Below are positions 35,183 through 43,294 of a stretch of DNA of 64,000 nucleotides, one piece after another. The DNA comes from Spongiactinospora sp. TRM90649 (lineage in GTDB: Bacteria > Actinomycetota > Actinomycetes > Streptosporangiales > Streptosporangiaceae). The stretch spans positions 1-64,000 of the forward strand of contig NZ_JARLTC010000046.1 in NCBI RefSeq assembly GCF_029382225.1, in the 5' to 3' direction. Each line of letters opens with the position of its first letter. Position 1 is the stretch's first letter. A program made the position numbers and the translations under genes. The notes beneath the pieces are model-generated. The model saw only the letters and a program-made list of their open reading frames with translations. It had not been told where the DNA came from and made no database searches.

Positions 35183-35893
35183 ATGTCCATCATGCCTCCT
35201 GCCGCCCCTGTGGCGGTCACACCCGACCAGATCCGCGAGCGCCTCACCGCGCACGCGCACCACCTGGCCGGCCTGTCCCCGTACGTGTACGGCCCGGTCC
35301 AGCAGGCGTGGACCTCGACGCGCACGCTGGTCGAGCAGGCCGCCGCCCACGCCCCGGACCTGCCCCTGGCCGTGGCCGACCTCACCGTCGCCGCCACGGG
35401 CGCCTCCGAGGAGCTGCTCCCCCTCTCCGTCGAGGGCGGCCCCTGGTACGACACCTCGCGGGAGCTGATCCGGCTGTGCCGCCAGCTCGTCAACGCCGCC
35501 CGGGACGCCCTGGCCAGGCGGTGCCTCATGAACGAGCGCGCCGAGTACATCGCCGGCCTGCGGGCCCTGGCCGATCTCCTGGAGAGGCACTCCGAGGTGC
35601 CCCTGCCTCACCATGGTCAGCGGCTCGGCGGCAGCCACATCGTCGAGGAACTGATCTTCATCGACGGGCCGTCCGCCGTCGCCACCGCCCTGACCCTCAT
35701 CGGCGCGATGGACCAGCCCCCCACCATCCTCGTCGAGGACGGCGTGCACCACCCGATCCGCATCACCGGGCACCTCCGCGGCTACCACGTCCAGCTGTGC
35801 GTGAGGACGGGCGACACGCCGCCCGAGGCGCCCGTGGCGTTGGAGATCCCCGCCGAGCTGCGGAACGCATGCGCTCTCCTGGCGGGTGCGTGA
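35183..35893 (+). CDS. Hypothetical phage protein
   Basis: A 236-residue, mostly helical protein (Ala/Leu/Asp-rich, e.g. ELIRLCRQLVNAARDALARR) with no recognised domain. It follows an 84-bp gap and opens a run of overlapping genes leading to the recombination module; its stop overlaps the next start (TGATG). Confidence 0.7.
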   Translation: MSIMPPAAPVAVTPDQIRERLTAHAHHLAGLSPYVYGPVQQAWTSTRTLVEQAAAHAPDLPLAVADLTVAATGASEELLPLSVEGGPWYDTSRELIRLCRQLVNAARDALARRCLMNERAEYIAGLRALADLLERHSEVPLPHHGQRLGGSHIVEELIFIDGPSAVATALTLIGAMDQPPTILVEDGVHHPIRITGHLRGYHVQLCVRTGDTPPEAPVALEIPAELRNACALLAGA

Positions 35894-36186
35894 TGACCAC
35901 CGAAACCATGACCGTCCGCGTCCGCGACCGCGCGTCCGAGTCCCCGTGGGGCTCCGGGCCGACCAACCCGATCGTCCGCACGGTCACCATCTCCGCCCAC
36001 TGCCCGAAGTGCGGCGGACCGCGCGGCGTCCCCCGCAACCTCAACACCTGCGACGACGGGGAGCACTACTCCGTCGACGTCTGGGAGAACCCCTGCCGCC
36101 ACGTCGACTTCTACGCCGACATCGTCGTCGAGGCTCGCGCGCTGGTCGACGGCCCGCAGCAGGGCGGGGGCGGTGGGCTCCAGTGA
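35893..36186 (+). CDS. Small Cys-rich phage protein
   Basis: A 97-residue protein with CPKCGG followed by a later Cys/His group (TCDDGEH, PCRHVDF), suggesting a zinc-binding knuckle. ATGA overlap with the previous gene and GTGA with the next. Function unknown. Confidence 0.7.
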   Translation: MTTETMTVRVRDRASESPWGSGPTNPIVRTVTISAHCPKCGGPRGVPRNLNTCDDGEHYSVDVWENPCRHVDFYADIVVEARALVDGPQQGGGGGLQ

Positions 36187-36512
36187 CCGCCGACCGTCCC
36201 TCGCTCGTGTCGCTCCACGAGGCGCTGCAGATCCTGGCCGCCCCCCTCGCTGGCTGTCTGTCCAGTGCCACGGTGGACTCGCTCGTCAAGGCACTGCTCA
36301 CGTCCACCGTGGAGTCCGGCGACCTCAAGCCCTTCACGATCGGTGGCCGCCGCCTGTTCCGCCGCGCGGACATCGACGCCCTCGCCGGCCGGATCGTCGA
36401 GTACGCCCGCGCGCCCCGTCCGGTGCCCGGAGGCGAGGTCCGCGCCGACCACGACCGCGACACCGCGTACCAGGCCGAGCAGCACGAGCAGCCCACCGGG
36501 GAGGACCTGTGA
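36183..36512 (+). CDS. HTH (excisionase-like) phage protein
   Basis: A 109-residue protein with an excisionase-family HTH look: a long N-terminal helix region, then LKPFTIGGRRLFRRADIDALAG, the wing and final helix typical of HTH_17 domains. It precedes the YqaJ exonuclease and overlaps it by 4 nt. Confidence 0.65.
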   Translation: MTADRPSLVSLHEALQILAAPLAGCLSSATVDSLVKALLTSTVESGDLKPFTIGGRRLFRRADIDALAGRIVEYARAPRPVPGGEVRADHDRDTAYQAEQHEQPTGEDL

Positions 36513-37525
36513 CGGCTCTTCTGTCTGAGACGGTCACTCCGACCGGCTTGATGGTGCTGCCCGCCGACGCGCCGCGCGAGGAATGGCTGGCCGCGCGGCG
36601 GCGGGGCATCGGCGGGTCGGATGCGCTGGCCGTGCTCGGTCTGTCGCCCTACAGCAGCCGGTACAGCGTGTGGGCCGACAAGCGGGGCCTGCTCGCCGAG
36701 CAGGACGACCGCGAGGCGATGCGGTGGGGCCGCCTGCTGGAGCCGGTCATCGCCGCGGAGTTCACCGAGCGGACCGGCATCGAGGCCGTGTCGTGCGGGC
36801 TGATGCGGCACGCCGAACGGGACTGGCAGCTCGCGAGCGTGGACCGGCTCACCGCCGACGGCGGCGTGCTGGAGATCAAGACGACGTCGCAGTTCCGCGC
36901 CGGGGACTGGGACGACGAGCAGCTCGCCGACGCGGCCGAGGCCCAGCTGCAGCACTACCTGGCGGTGACCGGCCTGGAGCACGGCTATGCCGCCGCGCTG
37001 ATCGGCGGGCAACGGCTGGAGATCCGCCACGTCGTCCGGGACGACCGGCTGATCCGGGTGCTGGTGGAGGCCGAGGCCGAGCTGTGGCAGATGGTGTGCG
37101 ATGGCACCGCCCCGGCGCTGGACGGGTCCGAGGCCACCGCTCGCGCGCTGGCCGAGCTGTACCCGCACGCCGGCGGCCACGCCGTCGAGCTGGACGCCCA
37201 GGCGGTGACGCTGCTGCGCGCCTCCCTCGGCTGGGCCGAGGAGATCGCCACCCTCAAGGCGCAGCGTGACGCCGTCAAGAACACGGTCACCGGCCGGATG
37301 CGTGCCGCCGCCGTCGCCACCTACGCCAACGAGACCGTCGCCACCTGGCGCAACACCGGCCAGTTCGACGAGGCCGCGTTCACCGCCGACCACCCCGACC
37401 TGACCGCCGAGTTCGCTGCCACCGTCACCCGGCTCGACACCGCGGCCCTCAAGGCCGCCCACCCCGACCTGTACGCGGCCTACCGGTCCCGCGTCTTCCG
37501 CCCCGTCAAGAAGGGACTCATCTGA
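36509..37525 (+). CDS. YqaJ-family phage exonuclease
   Basis: Lambda-exonuclease-like recombination nuclease of 338 residues. Motifs are in order: GIGGSDAL (34-41), Glu78 in MRWGRLLEPV, Asp112 in SVDRL, Glu122-x-Lys124 in LEIKT, and the QLQHY helix (146-150). It should resect double-stranded ends to give single strands for the annealing protein encoded next, whose ATG overlaps its stop. GTG start coupled to the preceding gene. Confidence 0.9.
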   Translation: MTALLSETVTPTGLMVLPADAPREEWLAARRRGIGGSDALAVLGLSPYSSRYSVWADKRGLLAEQDDREAMRWGRLLEPVIAAEFTERTGIEAVSCGLMRHAERDWQLASVDRLTADGGVLEIKTTSQFRAGDWDDEQLADAAEAQLQHYLAVTGLEHGYAAALIGGQRLEIRHVVRDDRLIRVLVEAEAELWQMVCDGTAPALDGSEATARALAELYPHAGGHAVELDAQAVTLLRASLGWAEEIATLKAQRDAVKNTVTGRMRAAAVATYANETVATWRNTGQFDEAAFTADHPDLTAEFAATVTRLDTAALKAAHPDLYAAYRSRVFRPVKKGLI

Positions 37526-38484
37526 TGGGACGCGACCTCGCCTCCCGCGCCGAGCAGGCGCGCGGCCAGATCGAGCAGCAGCCGCAGACCCTGGGGCAGC
37601 AGATCCAGGCCATGCAGGCCCAGTTCCAGCTCGCCATGCCCCGAGGGGCCGAGGCCGGGCAGCTCGTCCGGGACGCGATGACCTGTCTGCGCACGACGAA
37701 GGACCTCGCCAAGGCCGACGCGGCCAGCGTCCTCGGTGCGCTCATGACCTGCGCCCAGCTCGGGCTGCGGCCCGGCGTCGGCGCGCTCGGCCACGCGTGG
37801 ATCCTGCCGTTCTGGGACAAGAACGCCGGACCCGAGCGGAACGGCAAGCCGATGGGTGGCCACGTCGCCCAGCTCATCATCGGCTACCAGGGCTACGCCG
37901 AGCTGGCCTACCGCACCGGGCGCGTGCTGAACATCGCCGCCCGCACCGTCTACACCAACGACCATTTCGAGCTGGCCTACCACCTCAGCACGGACGACAT
38001 GGTGCACCGGCCCTACCTCGACGGCCCCCGCGGCGAGGCCCGGCTGTACTACGCCGTGGCTCGGCTCAAGGACGACGGGTACGCCGTCACCGACCCCATG
38101 ACGCACGCCGACATGGAAACCCACCGCGACCGCTTCGCCATGGCCAAGGCCAAGGAGTGGGTCGGCGGCAAGGAGACCGGGCGGCGCATCGTGGTCGGGC
38201 CGTGGCGGGACCATTTCGAGGCGATGGCCCACAAGACCATGGTCCGCCGCCTGGCCAAGCTGCTGCCCAAGTCCACCGAGTTCGCCTACGCCCTCGCCGT
38301 CGACGAAGGCGTCCGCGTCGACATCACCCCCGACGTCGCCCCCGACGAGGTCACCGAACGTCCCGTCATCGACGGCCAGGTCGAGCCGGACGCCATCGAA
38401 CCGCCGTCCGGAGACTCCCCGCCGGAGCCGCCGGCCGAGGGAGACGGCTGGCCGCCGGTCACCAAGCCTGGCCAGGGGGCGTGA
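37525..38484 (+). CDS. recT: RecT-family single-strand annealing protein
   Basis: A 319-residue RecT/Red-beta-type recombinase. The typical RecT N-terminal block is clear (LVRDAMTCLRTTKDLAKAD, SVLGALMTCAQLGLRPG, then GYQGYAELAYRTG). The C-terminal ~60 residues are acidic and Pro-rich, probably disordered. It works as a pair with the YqaJ nuclease immediately upstream. Confidence 0.93.
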   Translation: MGRDLASRAEQARGQIEQQPQTLGQQIQAMQAQFQLAMPRGAEAGQLVRDAMTCLRTTKDLAKADAASVLGALMTCAQLGLRPGVGALGHAWILPFWDKNAGPERNGKPMGGHVAQLIIGYQGYAELAYRTGRVLNIAARTVYTNDHFELAYHLSTDDMVHRPYLDGPRGEARLYYAVARLKDDGYAVTDPMTHADMETHRDRFAMAKAKEWVGGKETGRRIVVGPWRDHFEAMAHKTMVRRLAKLLPKSTEFAYALAVDEGVRVDITPDVAPDEVTERPVIDGQVEPDAIEPPSGDSPPEPPAEGDGWPPVTKPGQGA

Positions 38485-38768
38485 TGACCACCCTGCGCGG
38501 CAAGACACTGGCCTACCTGCGCGGCGGCCACGTCCGCATCGCCGCCGCCCTCACCTGCCCGGGTGACGCCCGGCCCCGCTTCGTCGAGGCGTTCGTCGCC
38601 TCCACCAACCCGGCCGCGACCGGGCTGTCCTACCGGGTGCGGCTCGACGCGGGCCGCTGGGAGTGCTCCTGCACCGGCGATGCCTGCGCCCACCTGGCCG
38701 CCGTCCAGCTCGTCACCGGGCACCCGTCACAGGTCACCCCAAACGCAGCCACGGCGGGCGCCCGATGA
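38484..38768 (+). CDS. Small SWIM-type zinc-finger protein
   Basis: A 94-residue protein whose C-terminal half holds WECSCTGDACAHLAAVQL, a CxCxnCxH arrangement as in SWIM zinc fingers. SWIM domains bind nucleic acid or protein partners, in some systems recombination factors. Its coupling to recT makes a recombination accessory role plausible but unproven. Confidence 0.7.
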   Translation: MTTLRGKTLAYLRGGHVRIAAALTCPGDARPRFVEAFVASTNPAATGLSYRVRLDAGRWECSCTGDACAHLAAVQLVTGHPSQVTPNAATAGAR

Positions 38769-39031
38769 CCCCTCACGACACGCTTCTCTGTCAGCCCGGC
38801 GCGGTCGTCGGCATCTGTCCGACATGCGGAACCTGCCCCACGTGCGGCTCGGTGCCGGACCCGGATGAGGGGCCCGGCACGAGCTTCCCGTGGACGGCCG
38901 TCGGCACCGCGCTGGCCGTCGCGGTCGGGGCCGGGCTGATGGTCCTCGCCTACCTCCTCGGCTCCGCCTACGCCGAGGAGGAGCCCATCCCGGCGGCCCC
39001 GGTCCTCTACGCCTCCTGGAGCACCTCGTGA
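38765..39031 (+). CDS. Small membrane protein with zinc-ribbon N-terminus
   Basis: An 88-residue protein: ICPTCGTCPTCG near residue 18, then a single membrane helix (TALAVAVGAGLMVLAYLLG) and a short acidic tail. Starts overlap on both sides. Function unknown. Confidence 0.65.
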   Translation: MTPHDTLLCQPGAVVGICPTCGTCPTCGSVPDPDEGPGTSFPWTAVGTALAVAVGAGLMVLAYLLGSAYAEEEPIPAAPVLYASWSTS

Positions 39032-39180
39032 CCGGCACGTGGGCGCGGCTGCTCGCCCCGTTCACCGACCGTCGCGCTGCCGAGATCGACCAGGCCGCCG
39101 ACGACTGGCTCGCCCCTATCCGCCCCACCACACCGGCCGAACCCCGGCCCTACGACCAGACCAAGAGCGAGGACCGATGA
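39028..39180 (+). CDS. Very small phage protein
   Basis: A 50-residue GTG-started frame (begins VTGTWARLLAPFTDRR), supported mainly by 4-nt overlaps with both neighbours. No recognised domain. Confidence 0.5.
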   Translation: MTGTWARLLAPFTDRRAAEIDQAADDWLAPIRPTTPAEPRPYDQTKSEDR

Positions 39181-39551
39181 GCGAGATCACCTTGAAGGCG
39201 GTCGCCCCGTACCCGGCGACCGAGGATGACGCCACAGCCGAGGTGATGGCCCGGGCCTACGCCATCTACGCGCGGCTCAACCACCGGCTGTGGCTCAACG
39301 CCACCGGCCGCGACGAGGCAGACGAGGCGCGGTTGGCGTTCGTGACCTACTACAGCCTCACCTGCCTGCTGCGCGAGCTGATCGGTCGGGCCGGGACTCG
39401 GCAGGCCGACGAGGTCGCCCGGCGACTGTGGAGCGACTTGGAGACCCCGGAGGCACTGTGCCTGACGCTGCACGAGTGGCTGATCGAGTACGAGATCACC
39501 CCGCAGGCCATCGACGAGATCGCTCAGGCGGAATCGGAGGCCAGGCGATGA
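39177..39551 (+). CDS. Hypothetical phage protein
   Basis: A 124-residue helical protein (AYAIYARLNHRLWLNATGRDEADEAR is typical of its composition, shown here only to 19 residues: AYAIYARLNHRLWLNATGR). No domain recognised. Its stop overlaps the start of the Gp37/Gp68 gene. Confidence 0.65.
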   Translation: MSEITLKAVAPYPATEDDATAEVMARAYAIYARLNHRLWLNATGRDEADEARLAFVTYYSLTCLLRELIGRAGTRQADEVARRLWSDLETPEALCLTLHEWLIEYEITPQAIDEIAQAESEARR

Positions 39552-40660
39552 TGGCCACGACCAGCATCGAGTGGGCCACCGACGTGTGGACCCCCGTCAC
39601 CGGATGCGACCGCGTCAGCCCCGGATGCGACCACTGCTACGCGCTGACGCTGGCCAAGCGGCTCAAGGCCATGGGATCCGCGAAGTACCAGCGGGACGGC
39701 GACCCCCGCACGTCGGGGCCGGGCTTCGGGGTGTCCCTGCACGCCGACGTGCTCACCGAGCCGTTCCGCTGGCGCAAGCCGCGCCGGATCTTCGTCAACT
39801 CCATGGGCGACCTGTTCCACAAAGACGTCCCCGACCTGTTCATCACGCAGGTCTTCGACGTGATGGAGCAGGCCACGCAGCACACCTTCCAGGTGCTCAC
39901 GAAGCGGCACGACCGGATGCGCGCCTTCGTGCAGCGCCGAGAGCAGCAGAACCGGGAGTACGCGAAAAAGTTCGACGAGTGCCCGACCGAGGCGATGCGT
40001 CACAGCCCGGCCGCGCGGGCCGCGCGGCAGCGATCTACGGCTCCCCCCGCGAACGTCTGGCTCGGCGTGTCAGTCGAGGATCAGAAGCGGGCCGACCTCC
40101 GGATCCCGAGTCTGCTGGAGACCCCCGCTGCCGTCCGCTGGATCTCGGCGGAGCCGCTGCTCGGGCCAATTCGGCTGCCGGTCTGCGAGAGTTGCGACGG
40201 CACCGGTGACCACCCGGACGAATGGCTCCCCGAAGGCGTCGCGGACGGTGGCGACTGTCCAGCCTGCAACGGCTCTGGATGGCCGACACCGGGCCTCGAC
40301 TGGGTCGTGGCCGGGGGCGAGTCCGGACCCGGCGCGCGGCCCATGCACCCGGACTGGGTGCGCGGGCTCCGTGACCAGTGCGTGAGCGCGGGGGTCGCCT
40401 TCCACTTCAAGCAGTGGGGCGATTGGGTCCCTGAGTCGCTGTGGCTGCATCGCGACACGGCACCCGCGGGCTTCTTGGCGACCGACGGCACCCACCGGCC
40501 CCTGGTCAGCGGCAAGCCAGTCGCTGCGCCGATGAGCCGCGGCCGAGACATCACGATCCGCCGCGTCGGCAAGGGCCGTGCCGGACGCGAGTTGGACGGC
40601 CGCACCTGGGATCAGTACCCCACCCCGGTGAGCGTGGGAAGCGAGGCCCGCCATGGCTGA
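39548..40660 (+). CDS. Phage Gp37/Gp68 family protein (DUF5131)
   Basis: A 370-residue DUF5131 protein. The N-terminal signature TSIEWATDVWTPVTGC is followed by SPGCDHCYA, a three-Cys motif resembling that of radical-SAM proteins. FVNSMGDLFHKDVPD and later GGESGPGARPM are further family blocks. The middle carries an unusual pair of DnaJ-like CxxCxGxG elements (CESCDGTG and CPACNGSG), indicating an inserted zinc-binding hairpin. The biochemical role of the family is not known. Two adjacent ATGs at 39548 and 39551 are possible. Confidence 0.9.
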   Translation: MMATTSIEWATDVWTPVTGCDRVSPGCDHCYALTLAKRLKAMGSAKYQRDGDPRTSGPGFGVSLHADVLTEPFRWRKPRRIFVNSMGDLFHKDVPDLFITQVFDVMEQATQHTFQVLTKRHDRMRAFVQRREQQNREYAKKFDECPTEAMRHSPAARAARQRSTAPPANVWLGVSVEDQKRADLRIPSLLETPAAVRWISAEPLLGPIRLPVCESCDGTGDHPDEWLPEGVADGGDCPACNGSGWPTPGLDWVVAGGESGPGARPMHPDWVRGLRDQCVSAGVAFHFKQWGDWVPESLWLHRDTAPAGFLATDGTHRPLVSGKPVAAPMSRGRDITIRRVGKGRAGRELDGRTWDQYPTPVSVGSEARHG

Positions 40661-41060
40661 CCTCGACTTCCCGCTCGACCTGGACGAGGTGTCTCGGCAC
40701 TACCACCTGGCGCTCGGCGAGGACATGAGCGGCGTTCCCGAGCACTCGCGGGAGTGCCTGGCCGCCGTGCCGTTGCTGCTGGCAGAACTGCGGGAGACCC
40801 TCGCGCAGCGGGAGGGCGACGCCGACGAGCTGGGCGTCCTGCACGTCCAGATGTCCAAGCTCCGCGCCGCGCTGGATCGGGCGCGCGCTGACGAGCGCGC
40901 CCGGTGCGTCGCCGAGCTCCGCGCCTACGCCAAGCCGCGGATGGACGCCGCCGTCACCGAGGTCGCCGGAGGCGACGACGACGGGCTCGGCGGAGTCTTC
41001 CGCGCTGCCGCCATCGAGTCGGCGGCGCGGCTCTTGGAGTCCGGTCAGCTGACCACCTGA
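40653..41060 (+). CDS. Hypothetical phage protein, coiled-coil
   Basis: A 135-residue acidic, helical protein with a likely coiled coil (LAELRETLAQREGDADEL, then MSKLRAALDRARADERAR). It ends just before a strong hairpin and so closes a transcriptional block. Function unknown. Confidence 0.65.
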   Translation: MADLDFPLDLDEVSRHYHLALGEDMSGVPEHSRECLAAVPLLLAELRETLAQREGDADELGVLHVQMSKLRAALDRARADERARCVAELRAYAKPRMDAAVTEVAGGDDDGLGGVFRAAAIESAARLLESGQLTT

Positions 41061-41066
41061 TCTTCC

Positions 41067-41099
41067 CTCCCTCCGCGCTTCGGGGGCGCGCGGAGGGAG
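41067..41099 (+). terminator. Strong intergenic hairpin
   Basis: CTCCCTCCGCGC (41067-41078) pairs perfectly with GCGCGGAGGGAG (41088-41099) over 12 bp around a 9-nt loop. No T-run follows. It fills the gap after the coupled genes ending at 41060. Confidence 0.65.
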
Positions 41100-41140
41100 C
41101 CCATCAAGGCACTACCGGCACCACCGAAAGGGCAAGGATC

Positions 41141-41668
41141 ATGACCCATCCCGGGGGGGACCTCCTCACAACAGCCCCTGCCACCGCCGACCCACACCCC
41201 GTCCTCGTCTACGCCGCCGACCGGCACGCCTCACCAGACGACATGCGCGTCGAGGTCACCGACACCACGATCATGCTCTGGATCGGTGGCGCGATGATCG
41301 GCGTCAACCGGCTGGGCGACGACACCCAGCTCCGCGCCGCCCTCAACACCGCCTGGAGCATCAGCACCAACGCCCAGCGGTTCGCCGCGCTCCTCAACGA
41401 GGAACTCCACCGCCGCGACGAGACCCGCTGCGACGCCCCCGCACAGGCCGCGATGCAGGCGGCCGGGCACCACCGGCCACCACCGGCCCAGCCGCCCGAT
41501 CACGAACCGATGATCCACTGCAACGGCTGCGGCCACGCCCTGCGCCCAGTCACCGCTGAAGACCACGCCCGCGCTCAGGCCGGCGTCTGCGCTCCGGACA
41601 ACCGCGGCGACTGCCCGGCCTGCTCGCAAATGCAGCCCGCCGACCAGCCCGCGGCCGGTGCCGCGTGA
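41141..41668 (+). CDS. Hypothetical phage protein with zinc ribbon
   Basis: A 175-residue protein. The central part (DDMRVEVTDTTIMLWIGG) looks like a small beta domain. The C-terminus has CNGCGHALRP and later GDCPACSQ, a probable zinc ribbon. It begins a new coupled block after the hairpin; GGCAAGGA precedes the ATG. Confidence 0.65.
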   Translation: MTHPGGDLLTTAPATADPHPVLVYAADRHASPDDMRVEVTDTTIMLWIGGAMIGVNRLGDDTQLRAALNTAWSISTNAQRFAALLNEELHRRDETRCDAPAQAAMQAAGHHRPPPAQPPDHEPMIHCNGCGHALRPVTAEDHARAQAGVCAPDNRGDCPACSQMQPADQPAAGAA

Positions 41669-41844
41669 ACGCCGTGGCGCAGGCCGCCTGCTGGGCGTGT
41701 GTCCTGGCCGCGTCGTGGCTGTACTGGCGTCCCGGCTACCGGCGCGAGGTGGCGCAGTCGGCCGTGGCGTGTTGGCGCGCCGCATGCCGCGCCGCGCGGG
41801 CCGCCACCTACCGGTCGCAGCACATCCCCGGCAGGCGGCCATGA
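41665..41844 (+). CDS. Small membrane-associated protein
   Basis: A 59-residue GTG-started frame reading VNAVAQAACWACVLAASWLYW, a short membrane helix, then an Arg/Ala-rich tail. GTGA and ATGA overlaps at both ends support it. Function unknown. Confidence 0.5.
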   Translation: MNAVAQAACWACVLAASWLYWRPGYRREVAQSAVACWRAACRAARAATYRSQHIPGRRP

Positions 41845-42104
41845 CCACCCCGCAGGTCGTCATCACCGGCTACGTCCTGCTCGTCGCCTGCGGCGTCGTC
41901 ATCGGACTCAGCCTGCGCCAGCGGCGCCGTACCCGGCCCCGGCCGGCGATCGCGCCGGGCGACCTCCAGCTCCCCGACCGCGAGTGGTGGCTGTACCTGC
42001 CAGTCGGCGACGACGAGGCCATGTCGGACGAGGACTGGGCCGCCTGGCTGGCCGAGCACGACATCCGGCTCCACGACGTCCGCGACCTCATGGAGGAGCC
42101 GTGA
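41841..42104 (+). CDS. Small membrane protein
   Basis: An 87-residue protein: one N-terminal membrane helix (VVITGYVLLVACGVVIGLSL), an RQRRRTRPR basic stop, then an acidic soluble tail (DREWWLYLPVGDDEAM). Coupled to both neighbours by 4-nt overlaps. Confidence 0.6.
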   Translation: MTTPQVVITGYVLLVACGVVIGLSLRQRRRTRPRPAIAPGDLQLPDREWWLYLPVGDDEAMSDEDWAAWLAEHDIRLHDVRDLMEEP

Positions 42105-42385
42105 ACGGCCTGCTGGCCGCGCTCGCCCTGGTCGCCGCCATGGCGGTCCTCGCCGCCATCGGCGCGGCCTTGACGCTCTGGCTCCACGGCCTGGTAGAAG
42201 GCCGCCGTGCCCGCCAGATCGAGCGCCCCGAGCATGTGCTCCAGCTCGTCGCGCACCTGCGAGCCGTCGACTCGCTGCCTGTCCCGGACGGGCTGCCCGC
42301 CATCCAGCGCCGTATCGCCGCCCGCCCCAGCGGCCACTCCTGGCTGCGGCTGCTCCACCACGGAGCCCACGGTGCTCCCCGCTGA
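42101..42385 (+). CDS. Small membrane protein
   Basis: A 94-residue GTG-started protein with an N-terminal membrane helix (LLAALALVAAMAVLAAIGAA) and a basic cytoplasmic tail. It is the last gene before a second strong hairpin. The run of three small membrane proteins at 41.7-42.4 kb is notable. Confidence 0.6.
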   Translation: MNGLLAALALVAAMAVLAAIGAALTLWLHGLVEGRRARQIERPEHVLQLVAHLRAVDSLPVPDGLPAIQRRIAARPSGHSWLRLLHHGAHGAPR

Positions 42386-42387
42386 GC

Positions 42388-42419
42388 GTGCCGGGCGGGC
42401 GGCGCGGCCCGCCCGGCAC
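42388..42419 (+). terminator. Strong intergenic hairpin
   Basis: GTGCCGGGCGGGC (42388-42400) pairs perfectly with GCCCGCCCGGCAC (42407-42419) over 13 bp with a 6-nt loop. No T-run. It starts 3 nt after the preceding stop. Confidence 0.7.
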
Positions 42420-42452
42420 ACCCCACGCCCACACCGACCTGACGAGGAACCG

Positions 42453-42935
42453 ATGACCACCACCACCCCGACCGTCCTCTGCGGCAACGAGGACCACGAC
42501 GAGGAAACCCCCGCCGTCGCCCGCCTCACCTACCCGAACGCCCGCTTCCGCCCGGTCGCGGTCTGCGCCGACGACCTCGAAGACGTGGCAGAGCAGGCGC
42601 TCGGAGAGGGCGCGAGCGTGCTCATCGAGCCGATCGAGCACGGCCACACGCCCATCACCCGCGCGATGAAGGCGGCGGCCAGGATCCACCTCCGCGAGCG
42701 CGGACAGCCGGTCCGGGCGATCCTGCTGGAGGCTCCGGACATGCCGGGGTACGACGAGCTGCCCGACACGCTGGAGGAGCGCAGGGCACTTCCCGCCCGG
42801 TTCCACATCCCCCGGTGGACCGAGACCGGGCGCCCGGCGCTGTGGGTGTGCGCGGTCTGCTGGGAAGACGGGGTCGTCTACCAGTGGCCGTGCAAGACCG
42901 CATGCGCCCAGGGCGGCGAGGTGTTCGCCCGATGA
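42453..42935 (+). CDS. Hypothetical Cys-rich phage protein
   Basis: A 160-residue protein with Cys/His groups at both ends (VLCGNEDHDEET near the start; CAVCWEDG and PCKTAC near the end). No known domain. Coupled to the next gene by ATGA. Confidence 0.62.
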   Translation: MTTTTPTVLCGNEDHDEETPAVARLTYPNARFRPVAVCADDLEDVAEQALGEGASVLIEPIEHGHTPITRAMKAAARIHLRERGQPVRAILLEAPDMPGYDELPDTLEERRALPARFHIPRWTETGRPALWVCAVCWEDGVVYQWPCKTACAQGGEVFAR

Positions 42936-43294
42936 CGGAGTACAGCACCACCCAGTTGCTCGCCGCCGTCCTGGGCGACTTCCGCCCTGACCCGGCCGAC
43001 ATCACTCCCACGGTGGCCGCCCACGTCCTGTGGTGCTACGGCGAACACGGCGGCCGCGAACCCGGAAGCTTCACCAAGGCCCTGATCGCGTTGATCGCCG
43101 AGGCCGACCAGGACAACCGACGCATGCTCGCCGCCCCCTACCCGGCCTACGCCGCCGCCGTACACGTCATCGAGGCCCACCACGACGGCGCAGACCGGCT
43201 CCGCATCATGGTGGGCACCTCGTCCTGCGCCTGTTCCGAGCACGGCCCATGCCCCGCCCACGGCGGACCGCTCGGGGGTGAGCGGCATGGGTGA
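42932..43294 (+). CDS. Hypothetical phage protein
   Basis: A 120-residue protein, mostly helical, with a C-terminal CACSEHGPCPAH cluster that could bind metal. No family recognised. Its 3' end overlaps the start of the Lsr2-like gene. Confidence 0.62.
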   Translation: MTEYSTTQLLAAVLGDFRPDPADITPTVAAHVLWCYGEHGGREPGSFTKALIALIAEADQDNRRMLAAPYPAYAAAVHVIEAHHDGADRLRIMVGTSSCACSEHGPCPAHGGPLGGERHG

